This document shows positions 16,201-25,024 of a stretch of DNA of 37,426 bases, one piece after another (position 1 is the stretch's first letter; each line of letters begins with the position of its first letter). The notes below the pieces were generated by a model. That model was not told the origin of the DNA. It made no database searches and worked only from the letters and a program-made list of their open reading frames with translations. Origin of the DNA: Planctomycetota bacterium (lineage in GTDB: Bacteria; Planctomycetota; Planctomycetia; Gemmatales; Gemmataceae). Both the position numbers and the translations under genes were made by a program. The stretch spans positions 1-37,426 of the forward strand of contig JAJXWW010000185.1 in NCBI GenBank assembly GCA_021781415.1. Direction: 5' to 3'.

Positions 16201-17373
16201 ATGCCGTTCGCCGCCGCCTTGTCCACGGCCGAGCCGACCCGCCAAGCAGTGGAAGAGGTCTGCGCGCGGACGCGCGCCGGCCTATCCGGCGCGGTCGATC
16301 TCGCCGTCCTCTTCTTCTCGGCGCATCACGCACGCTCCGCCGACCTGTTGGCGCAAGTAGTCCACCAGCGATTGTCGCCGGGCTGTCTCCTCGGTTGCGT
16401 GGCCGAGTCCGTCATTGGCGAGCAACGAGAGATCGAGCAAAGTCCCGCCCTCAGCCTATGGGCCGCCCGTTGGGCCAAACCCGTCACAATGGTTCCATTT
16501 CATCTGGTGTTGGAACGCACCGCCGACGGCCCCAGTCTCTTCGGTTGGCCCGACGAACTGAACGGCGACGACAGCGAGCGAACCGCCGTCTTGCTTCTGG
16601 GCGATCCGTTCACGTTTCCCATCGACTTGTTCTTGCGGCGCGTCAACGAAGAGGCTTCGGGTGTGCCGGTTCTGGGCGGCATGGCCAGCGGCATCGGCGG
16701 TGCGGGGCAATGTCGGCTGCTGTTTCAAGATGTCGTCAAGGATCAAGGAGCGGTCGGCATCTTGCTGCGCGGTTCGCACGGCTTGCGCTCCATCGTGTCG
16801 CAGGGCTGCCGTCCCATCGGCCGCCCTCTGGTTATCACGCGCGCCAAAGACAACCTCATTCTCGAATTGGGAGGCAAAACGCCGTTGGCTCTGTTACAAG
16901 AACTGTGGCCGGCGCTGTCGCCGGAGGAGCAGCAGTTGTTTCAACAGGGGCTGCACATCGGCCGCGTCCACAACGAGTATAAGGGCGATTTCCAGCGCGG
17001 CGACTTCCTCGTCCGCAACGTCCTCGCCCTCGAACGCGAGACGGGGGCGCTTGCGATAACCGACCGCGTGCGCGTCGGACAAACGGTGCAATTTCACGTC
17101 CGCGATGCCGCGACCGCCGATGAGGACTTACACGCTCTGTTACGTCTCGATTTAAGCGCTCACGACCTCGCGCCGAAATCGGCGCTCTTGTTCACCTGCA
17201 ACGGGCGCGGCACGCGCTTGTTCGCACAGCTGCACCACGATGTGGGAGTTGTCCGCGCCGAGGCCGGCGACATTCCCATTGCCGGTTTCTTCGCGCAGGG
17301 CGAATTCGGTCCCGTCGCCGGAAAAAACTTCATTCACGGCTTCACCGCCAGCTTGGCGCTCTTCGAGGAGTGA
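16201..17373 (+). CDS. FIST signal-transduction sensory domain protein
   Basis: A 390-residue cytoplasmic protein of the FIST family (FIST N followed by FIST C), proposed to bind small ligands such as amino acids. Typical features are VDLAVLFFSAHHARSADLL and LLGCVAESVIG in the N-terminal part, PVLGGMASGIG in the centre, QGCRPIGRPLVITRAKDNLI at the junction, and the end GDIPIAGFFAQGEFGPVAGK with FIHGFTASL. ATG 16201 follows GGAGG at a good distance. It stands alone without the usual attached histidine kinase or GGDEF output domain. Confidence 0.9.
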   Translation: MPFAAALSTAEPTRQAVEEVCARTRAGLSGAVDLAVLFFSAHHARSADLLAQVVHQRLSPGCLLGCVAESVIGEQREIEQSPALSLWAARWAKPVTMVPFHLVLERTADGPSLFGWPDELNGDDSERTAVLLLGDPFTFPIDLFLRRVNEEASGVPVLGGMASGIGGAGQCRLLFQDVVKDQGAVGILLRGSHGLRSIVSQGCRPIGRPLVITRAKDNLILELGGKTPLALLQELWPALSPEEQQLFQQGLHIGRVHNEYKGDFQRGDFLVRNVLALERETGALAITDRVRVGQTVQFHVRDAATADEDLHALLRLDLSAHDLAPKSALLFTCNGRGTRLFAQLHHDVGVVRAEAGDIPIAGFFAQGEFGPVAGKNFIHGFTASLALFEE

Positions 17374-17554
17374 TTCCTTCGATCCGTCCTACGGAAACGC
17401 CGGTAGGAAACCACTGCCCGGGTAGTATCGTCGCCGGTCTGCGAGCGCATTTTCCATCGGCTTCCATCTTGACCAAAGGCTTGTCGACCACTACCGTATT
17501 CTTTTTACGATTCCCATAGGCCCGACGTTTCGTTGGGGCGAGGATGAGAGCGAT

Positions 17555-17929
17555 ATGCCGACGATCAATCAATTAGTCCGCAAGCCGCGCGTGCAACAGT
17601 ATCGCCGGCCGAAACATCCTGCGCTGCACGGCTGCCCTCAGAAAAAGGGCGTGTGCTTGCAGGTCAAGATCATGACGCCGAAGAAGCCGAACTCGGCGCT
17701 GCGGAAGGTGGCCCGCGTCCGCCTCTCCAACGGCGTCGAAGTGACGGCGTACATTCCCGGCGAAGGCCACAACTTACAAGAACACTCCATCGTTCTGGTG
17801 CGCGGCGGTCGCGTCCGCGATCTACCGGGCGTGCGCTATCACATCGTGCGCGGCGTCCTCGATTCGCAAGGCGTGGCCGACCGCAAGCAGGCGCGCTCCA
17901 AGTACGGTGCCAAACGCGAAGGCAAGTAA
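17555..17929 (+). CDS. rpsL: 30S ribosomal protein S12 (Arg88 variant)
   Basis: Ribosomal protein S12 of the decoding centre, 124 residues, full length. The invariant segments [36 protein letters not shown] and [12 protein letters not shown] are all present. Lys43 is retained. At residue 88 the gene encodes Arg (codon [12 protein letters not shown]) where most bacteria have Lys; Lys88 to Arg is a classical streptomycin-resistance substitution in Mycobacterium. Asp89, the methylthiolation site in other bacteria, is kept. The gene heads a str-type cluster (rpsL, zinc-ribbon gene, rpsG, fusA); no promoter in the 181-base upstream gap is convincing. Confidence 0.98.
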   Translation: MPTINQLVRKPRVQQYRRPKHPALHGCPQKKGVCLQVKIMTPKKPNSALRKVARVRLSNGVEVTAYIPGEGHNLQEHSIVLVRGGRVRDLPGVRYHIVRGVLDSQGVADRKQARSKYGAKREGK

Positions 17930-18041
17930 GGGTAGTCCGCTCGTTCCGCGAGTGGAATCGGTTGTGCGCCGCCAGGCAATGTCGCCCGCGGCGCTTCTCG
18001 CGCTCGCCCGTATCCTTCTCATTGAGGAGTGGATGGACGCA

Positions 18042-18275
18042 ATGATGGAACTGAAACTTACCCTCGATTTCGCCTGTTGTGGATGTGAAGAGAATGTGGT
18101 CGTGACTGTGGAGTGCAGAGGGGAAATGTTAAGGGACCGAGAATTGCCTGCCGTCCGGGTGCCGTGTCCGACATGCGGTGCCATCAATCAGTTATCGTTC
18201 GAGACGAATGGCACCGTTCGTTCGGTGCGTCCGGCGGTGTGCTATCGACCGTTGCCGGAACCTTCGGTGAATTAG
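18042..18275 (+). CDS. Small zinc-ribbon protein inside the str cluster
   Basis: A protein of about 77 residues (80 if the ATG at 18033 is used) between rpsL and rpsG. It has two cysteine pairs of zinc-ribbon spacing, CCGC early and CPTC near the middle, with hydrophobic strands around them (LKLTLDFACCGC and AVRVPCPTCGAINQLSF). GAGGAG at 18024-18029 would serve ATG 18042 with a 12-base spacer; it is too close to 18033. I do not know this protein as a ribosomal component. Its place in the operon suggests a role in ribosome assembly or translation, but that is inference. Confidence 0.65.
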   Translation: MMELKLTLDFACCGCEENVVVTVECRGEMLRDRELPAVRVPCPTCGAINQLSFETNGTVRSVRPAVCYRPLPEPSVN

Positions 18276-18330
18276 GATCGTCTTGCCAGCCCGCAGCGCC
18301 AGCAAGAGACTTCAAGGGACAGAAAACGTC

Positions 18331-18807
18331 ATGGGTAAGCAAACTTCTAGCGTCGAGACGCTGAAACAAAACGTGCGGTTGACCGGACTTCCCGAGTTGG
18401 CCGTCAAGTTCATCAATTGCCTCATGTGGCAGGGCAAGAAAGCGACAGCCGTGCGCATTTTCGACGGCGCGCTCGGACAGATTAAGAAACGCATGCCCGA
18501 CCTCAATCCGATGGACGTGTTCATCTCCGCCGTCGAACACGTCAAGCCGACCGTCGAAGTGCGCTCCAAGCGCGTCGGTGGAGCGACGTATCAAGTGCCG
18601 ATGCAGGTGAATCGGAAACGACAACAGAGTTTAGCGATCCGTTGGATCGTCGATGCCGCCCGCAAAAAGGCCGGTCGTCCCATGTACCTCCGTCTCGCCG
18701 ACGAACTCATGGCCGCCTACCGGCGCGAGGGCGAGGCCATGACCAAACGCGAAAACACCATCAAGATGGCCGATTCCAACAAGGCATTCGCCCACTTCGC
18801 CTGGTGA
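18331..18807 (+). CDS. rpsG: 30S ribosomal protein S7
   Basis: Ribosomal protein S7, which organises the head of the 30S subunit and lines the E site. The 158 residues match the family length. Recognisable stretches are FINCLMWQGKKATAVRIFDG, the central VKPTVEVRSKRVGGATYQVP, ALAIRW-like SLAIRWIVDAARKK, and the C-terminal EAMTKRENTIKMADSNKAFAHF. Start ATG 18331 follows AGGGA at a slightly long spacing. fusA starts 101 bases downstream, beyond a hairpin-forming repeat. Confidence 0.98.
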   Translation: MGKQTSSVETLKQNVRLTGLPELAVKFINCLMWQGKKATAVRIFDGALGQIKKRMPDLNPMDVFISAVEHVKPTVEVRSKRVGGATYQVPMQVNRKRQQSLAIRWIVDAARKKAGRPMYLRLADELMAAYRREGEAMTKRENTIKMADSNKAFAHFAW

Positions 18808-18818
18808 GAACGGCAAGC

Positions 18819-18904
18819 GTCGGCTGTCGGCTATCGGCTATCGGCCAACATCACGCGGACTGGGCGGTTTGCCGATAGCCGAAAGCCGATAGCCGAAAGC
18901 CGAC
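18819..18904. repeat. Tandem GCCGATAGCCG inverted repeat before fusA
   Basis: The left arm (GTCGGCTGTCGGCTATCGGC..., 18819-18845) and the right arm (GCCGATAGCCGAAAGCCGAT..., 18871-18904) are made of short units GCCGATA/GCCGAAA repeated several times, and they pair over at least 25 bases. The right arm ends four bases before the fusA ATG and occupies the place of its ribosome-binding site. Similar iterated repeats occur between genes in other bacterial phyla. Confidence 0.85.
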
Positions 18905-18908
18905 TGTC

Positions 18909-21020
18909 ATGGCCGCTACTCCGAAGATCGACCTGAGCCGGATTCGCAATTTGGGTGTCATCGCCCACATTGATGCCGGAAAGACCACGACCACCGAGCA
19001 TTTGCTCTACTACAGCGGTGCCACGCATCGACTCGGCGCGGTGGACTCCGGCAATACCACCACCGATTACGACGCCGAGGAGCAGGAACGCGGCATCACC
19101 ATCTACAGCGCTTGTATCCCCTTTCCGTGGCGCGATTGCACCATCAACCTGATCGACACGCCCGGCCACGTCGATTTCACCGCCGAGGTCGAACGAAGTC
19201 TCCGTGTTCTCGACGGCGCGGTCGTCGTCTTCGACGCACAAAAAGGGGTCGAGGCGCAGTCGGAAACCGTCTGGCGACAAGCGGACAAGTACGAAGTCCC
19301 GCGCCTGGTGTTCGTCAACAAAATGGATGTGGTTGGCGCGCACTTCGAGCGCTGTCTCGAGTCGATCCAGAAGCGGCTCGCCGGCAATCCCGTGCCCATC
19401 AACATTCCCATCGGCTCCGGCTCGGTCAAAGACAGCGCCGCGCCGTTCGGCGGCATCATTGACCTCCTCGAAATGCGGGCTTTGTACTTCGATCCCAGCG
19501 ATCAAGGCAAGACCTTCCGAGTCGAACCGATTCCCGAAAAACTGCGACCCGCGGCCCAGAAATGGCGCGAGAAACTTTTCGATCATCTGACCGAAAACGA
19601 CGAAGAAGATCGACTGACCAGCGCCTATCTCGAAGGGCGGGAAATACCCACCGATGCCATCCGCGCCGTGGTGCGCGAACAAACGCTCAAGCGTTTGATT
19701 CAGCCGGTGTTGTGCGGATCGGGACGCGAACACATCGGCATTCAGCCGCTGCTCGACGCCGCGACGTGGTATCTGCCAAGTCCGCTCGATCGCCCGCCCG
19801 TCGTGGGCATCAACCCCAAAAAGAAAGACAAGGAAGAGCGACGAAAAACCGATCCGAGCGAACCGTTCTGCGGCCTCGTCTTCAAGATCGTCGCCGACGT
19901 GAAGGGCGAGTTGTACTTCGTTCGCGTGTATTCCGGCGTCCTCAAGGCGAACAGCAGACCGTACAATCCGGGCCGCGAGTGCAAGGAGATGGTGAGCAAG
20001 CTCTATCACACCGAGGCCGATCCGCGCCAACGCTCCGAGGCTCCCGAAGCGGTGGCCGGCGACATCGTGGCCGTCCTCGGCATGAAAGAGTCGATCACCG
20101 GCGACACCTTATGCGACATCCAACATCCGATTCTGCTCGAGCGCATTCACTTCGCCGAGGCGGTCGTCAGTCGTTCCATCGAGCCGGAATCGTCGGCGGA
20201 CAAGGACAAGCTCGTTTCGGTGCTGAATGTCCTGCGCAAAGAAGATCCGACCTTCACCTGGAATACGGACAAGGACACCGGACAAACGCTGATGAACGGC
20301 ATGGGCATGTTGCATCTGGAAATCAAACAGCATCGCATGGAGCGCGATTTCCGTCTGAAGGTGCGCGTCGGCCAGCCGCGCGTCAGCTACCGCGAGACGA
20401 TTCGCGCCCCGCAAACCGTGGTCGGTGAGTGCGTCAAACACGCCGGACAAGCGGGGCTGTTCGCCAAGCTCCACGTCGCCTTCGAGCCGTATAAAGGCGA
20501 GGAGCCCATTGTCGTGGAGTCGCGGTTGCCGTCGGATAAACTTCCGCCACTGTTCGCGGCGGCGGCTTTTCAGGGCGTTCGCGGCGGTCTCGATTCCGGC
20601 GAATTGGGCTTTCCCGTCACCAACGTCAAAGCTACCATCCTCGACGCCGAGATGGACGAGCAGTTCTCCAACGACACGGCCTTCACCGCCGCCGGCGCGG
20701 ACGCCGTTCACAAGGCCATGCGCGACAACATCGTGTTGTTGGAGCCGTGGATGAGGTTGGAAGTAACGGTTCCCGAAGAGTTTCTCGGCCCGGTGACTTC
20801 GGACCTCAACGCCCGCCGCGCAGAGATCAACAAGCTGGAGAACCGCGAAGGCGTCTGCACCCTGGAAACGATCGTGCCGCTGTCGAGAATGTTCGACTAC
20901 GCCGACAAGGTGCGCAGTCTGAGCCAGGGACGCGCTTCGTCGTCGATGGAGCCGTACAAATATCGCCCCGCTCCCGACGAAGTGCTGCGGTCGCTGCTGC
21001 ATCCGGACGAGAATTATTGA
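18909..21020 (+). CDS. fusA: Elongation factor G
   Basis: The translocation GTPase EF-G, 703 residues, full length. The G motifs are all present: AHIDAGKTT (19-27), RGITI with the switch-I Thr, DTPGHVDF, NKMD, and GSG for G5. Domain II-V landmarks include GDIVAVLGMKESITGDTLCD, GMGMLHLEI and GFPVTNVKATILD. The protein looks canonical apart from a basic loop KKKDKEERRKTDP near residue 305. No ribosome-binding site is visible before ATG 18909 because an inverted repeat fills the gap, so coupling to rpsG or structure-dependent initiation is possible. It converges with glgC, leaving only six bases between stop codons. No tuf gene follows. Confidence 0.98.
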   Translation: MAATPKIDLSRIRNLGVIAHIDAGKTTTTEHLLYYSGATHRLGAVDSGNTTTDYDAEEQERGITIYSACIPFPWRDCTINLIDTPGHVDFTAEVERSLRVLDGAVVVFDAQKGVEAQSETVWRQADKYEVPRLVFVNKMDVVGAHFERCLESIQKRLAGNPVPINIPIGSGSVKDSAAPFGGIIDLLEMRALYFDPSDQGKTFRVEPIPEKLRPAAQKWREKLFDHLTENDEEDRLTSAYLEGREIPTDAIRAVVREQTLKRLIQPVLCGSGREHIGIQPLLDAATWYLPSPLDRPPVVGINPKKKDKEERRKTDPSEPFCGLVFKIVADVKGELYFVRVYSGVLKANSRPYNPGRECKEMVSKLYHTEADPRQRSEAPEAVAGDIVAVLGMKESITGDTLCDIQHPILLERIHFAEAVVSRSIEPESSADKDKLVSVLNVLRKEDPTFTWNTDKDTGQTLMNGMGMLHLEIKQHRMERDFRLKVRVGQPRVSYRETIRAPQTVVGECVKHAGQAGLFAKLHVAFEPYKGEEPIVVESRLPSDKLPPLFAAAAFQGVRGGLDSGELGFPVTNVKATILDAEMDEQFSNDTAFTAAGADAVHKAMRDNIVLLEPWMRLEVTVPEEFLGPVTSDLNARRAEINKLENREGVCTLETIVPLSRMFDYADKVRSLSQGRASSSMEPYKYRPAPDEVLRSLLHPDENY

Positions 21021-21026
21021 ACCGCC

Positions 21027-22313
21027 TCAGATTACCGTCCCATCGGCGATGACCGTGCCGCGCGGCACGGTGATGATCCCTTCGCGGATGACCCATTGAT
21101 CCGTCTCGGCGTCGATCACGCCCCGATGGTTGGTGATGCGCACATTGCGGCCAATGCGACAATCTTTATCCACAATGGCGTTTTCAATCGTGCAGTCATC
21201 CCCGATGCCGAGGTCGGGGACGCCGCGCTGACGGTTGGACAGGCGTTCGAGGTCGGTCTCGAAGCGATCCGCGCCGATCAGCACGGTATCGCGGAGTACG
21301 ACATTGCGGCCAATGCGGCTACGCACGCCGACGACGCAGCGTTCCAGCGTCGTTCCCTCTTGGACGATGCAGCCATCGCTGATGAGGCTCTCCTTCATCG
21401 ACGCCGCGCTCATGCGCGAGGCAGGGAGAAAGCGCATTCGCGTGTAGATGACGCCTTCGGGACTGTGAAAATCGAACGGCGGATTATTGCTCGCCAGCGC
21501 CAGATTCGTTTCGTGATACGCTTTGACGGTGCCGAGATCTTCCCAGTAACCGTCGAAGACGTGGGCCTGAACGTGGTGCGAGCCGATGCTGCGCGGGAAT
21601 ACCTCCTTGCCGAAGTCGATGGCCAACGGCTTGGCGGTAAGCAGTTCGAGCAGTGCGTCGCGGTTGAAAACGTAGATGCCCATGCTGGCCAGATAGGGTC
21701 GGCCTCGACCGTGGACGCCGTGCTTCGCCAGCCACTCGTCGGACATGCGGACGGGAGCCAATTGCTCCTCCGTCTTCGGCTTCTCGACAAAACCGACCAC
21801 TTTACCCGTCTCGTCGACGCGCACGATACCGAACGCCTCGACCTGATTGCGCGGCACGGGCAGCACGGCGAGCGTGGCATCCGCCTTAGTCTCGCGATGG
21901 GTGGCCAACAATTGGCGAAAGTCCATGCGATACAGCTGATCGCCGGACAGAATCAACACTTCCTTACACGGATCTTCGACGACATAGCGCATCTGTTGCC
22001 GCACGGCGTCGGCGGTTCCTTGATACCAGTCGGCGGCTTCGTTGGTCTGCTGGGCGGCCAACACTTCTACGAATGCCTGGCTAAACGGGTCGAATTTGTA
22101 GGTATTGGCAATGTGCCGATGAAGGCTGACGCTGAGAAATTGCGTCAGCACGAAAATGCGATTGAGTCCGCTGTTGATGCAATTGCTGATGGGTATGTCG
22201 ATCAGTCGATATTTACCGGCCACGGGTACGGCCGGCTTGCTGCGAAGTTTGGTAAGAGGATAGAGCCGCGTGCCTCGACCGCCGCCGAGGATGAGACTGA
22301 GAACGTCGTGCAT
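21027..22313 (-). CDS. glgC: Glucose-1-phosphate adenylyltransferase
   Basis: ADP-glucose pyrophosphorylase, the committed step of bacterial glycogen synthesis (glucose-1-phosphate plus ATP to ADP-glucose). The 428-residue protein opens with LSLILGGGRGTRLYPLT and KPAVPVAGKYRLIDIPISNC, the nucleotide and activator-site signature. It continues with GTADAVRQ, SGDQLYRMD and VGFVEKPK, then FDGYWEDLGTV near the sugar site. The last 110 residues form a left-handed beta-helix with hexapeptide repeats (ISDGCIVQEGTTLERCVVG and later). Allosteric regulation by glycolytic intermediates is typical but cannot be deduced here. No other glycogen gene is in view. Confidence 0.96.
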   Translation of the reverse strand: MHDVLSLILGGGRGTRLYPLTKLRSKPAVPVAGKYRLIDIPISNCINSGLNRIFVLTQFLSVSLHRHIANTYKFDPFSQAFVEVLAAQQTNEAADWYQGTADAVRQQMRYVVEDPCKEVLILSGDQLYRMDFRQLLATHRETKADATLAVLPVPRNQVEAFGIVRVDETGKVVGFVEKPKTEEQLAPVRMSDEWLAKHGVHGRGRPYLASMGIYVFNRDALLELLTAKPLAIDFGKEVFPRSIGSHHVQAHVFDGYWEDLGTVKAYHETNLALASNNPPFDFHSPEGVIYTRMRFLPASRMSAASMKESLISDGCIVQEGTTLERCVVGVRSRIGRNVVLRDTVLIGADRFETDLERLSNRQRGVPDLGIGDDCTIENAIVDKDCRIGRNVRITNHRGVIDAETDQWVIREGIITVPRGTVIADGTVI

Positions 22314-22440
22314 GGACTGCCTCGCTGGGAGAGAACCGATTGCAGATAGATCGTTGCGAGCAGCCGTGAAGGCTGCGAGTCTCTAACATGCTACCATAAC
22401 GGGGCCTTTGCAACCAGTTCCCCGAGAAGGAGCATCCCTC

Positions 22441-23337
22441 ATGCCGGATTTCGTCGTGATCGCAACGTGGCCGTTCGGTCGAACCGCCGTCAAGAAGGCT
22501 GCCACGCTGCTGCAAGACGGCAAGCCCGCGCTCGATGCCGCTCTTGCCGGGGCACAAGCGGTCGAAGACGATCCCAAGGTGCATTCGGTCGGTTTCGCCG
22601 GCCTCGGCAACGCCATTGGCACGGTCCAGCTCGACGCCTGCGTGATGGACGGCCAAACTTTGGCCTGTGGAGGCGTGGCTGGCCTGGAGAACGTCCGCCA
22701 CGCTGCCGCCGTGGCCCGGCGCGTCATGGAAAAAACGCCGCACGTTTTGCTTGTCGGTCAGGGGGCACAACAATTCGCCCTGCAACAGGGCTTCCCTCTG
22801 GAGACATTGCACACACCGGAGAGCATCGCCGAGTGGGAGAAAGTCCGCCCGGCGAACCGACAGCGTGAGCTGCCGGGTGCGGAAGAAGACCACGATACCG
22901 TAACCGTCCTCGCCCTCGACCGCAAAGGCTCTCTCGGCGGCGTTTGTACGACTTCCGGATTGGCCCACAAGCTGCCGGGCCGCGTCGGCGATTCCCCCCT
23001 TATCGGCTCCGGCTTATACGTCGATAACACGGCGGGTGCGGCGGGAGGCACCGGCGTCGGCGAGGAGATCGTCCGCATCGGTGGCAGTCTGCTCATCGTC
23101 GAGGCCATGCGCGCCGGCAAGAGTCCGCAGGAGGCGTGCGAGATGGCCGTGCGCAAAGTCAATGCCGTGGCCGTGCGCCGCGGCGTCCATCCGGCTCGCG
23201 TGGCGTTCCTGGCACTCGATGCGAAAGGCCGCATCGGCGCGGCCTGTACCGAGCGGACGAATTTTGAATACGCGGTCGCTCGTCCGGGTTCCGTCGAGTT
23301 GTTGAAAGCGAAAGAAATCGGCGTGCAAGCCAAATAG
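22441..23337 (+). CDS. Ntn-hydrolase asparaginase / glycosylasparaginase family
   Basis: A 298-residue member of the type-2 asparaginase family (glycosylasparaginase, isoaspartyl peptidase), made as a precursor that cleaves itself before a catalytic threonine. The cut would precede Thr153 in EEDHDTVTVLALD. Supporting blocks are AVEDDPKVHSVGFAGLGN, GGVAGLENVRHAAAVARRVM, CTTSGLAHKLPGRVGDSP and NTAGAAGGTGVGEE, which form the substrate pocket. The presence of CGGVAGLENVRH with a GRVGDSP loop is closer to the glycosylasparaginase branch than to plant-type asparaginases. There is no signal peptide. AAGGAG lies nine bases before ATG 22441. It is divergent from glgC. Confidence 0.9.
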   Translation: MPDFVVIATWPFGRTAVKKAATLLQDGKPALDAALAGAQAVEDDPKVHSVGFAGLGNAIGTVQLDACVMDGQTLACGGVAGLENVRHAAAVARRVMEKTPHVLLVGQGAQQFALQQGFPLETLHTPESIAEWEKVRPANRQRELPGAEEDHDTVTVLALDRKGSLGGVCTTSGLAHKLPGRVGDSPLIGSGLYVDNTAGAAGGTGVGEEIVRIGGSLLIVEAMRAGKSPQEACEMAVRKVNAVAVRRGVHPARVAFLALDAKGRIGAACTERTNFEYAVARPGSVELLKAKEIGVQAK

Positions 23338-23343
23338 ACCCGT

Positions 23344-23528
23344 CTCGTTCCCACGCGGCGTGTCGAGTTTGGGCGAATTTTGGAACGTAAACAGGAATGG
23401 TAATCCTGGGGTGCATACGCCGTGGCGCGGTTATCAACTTCCTCAAGACTTGCTCCGGGGCTACCAACTTTGCAGCTCTTGCGGCAAGAAAGACGTTGGA
23501 GATAGATAGCGCGGGGCGTGGGAACGAG
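23344..23528. mobile_element. MITE-like element with CTCGTTCCCACGC termini
   Basis: A perfect 13-bp terminal inverted repeat, CTCGTTCCCACGC at 23344-23356 and its complement at 23516-23528, bounds 185 bp with no coding potential I can support. It occupies most of the 246-bp gap between the convergent asparaginase-family and DUF1800 genes. The similar motif at 9731-9758 suggests a dispersed family. No clear target-site duplication was seen. Confidence 0.5.
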
Positions 23529-23583
23529 GAGGCAAGAAGTTATACCTCATTCGGATAATTAATATAAATCAGATCCCAATAGG

Positions 23584-24993
<1,410 letters not shown>

Positions 24994-25024
24994 GATTATC
25001 TCCCTTTTCCACTCGCCCAGGGTC

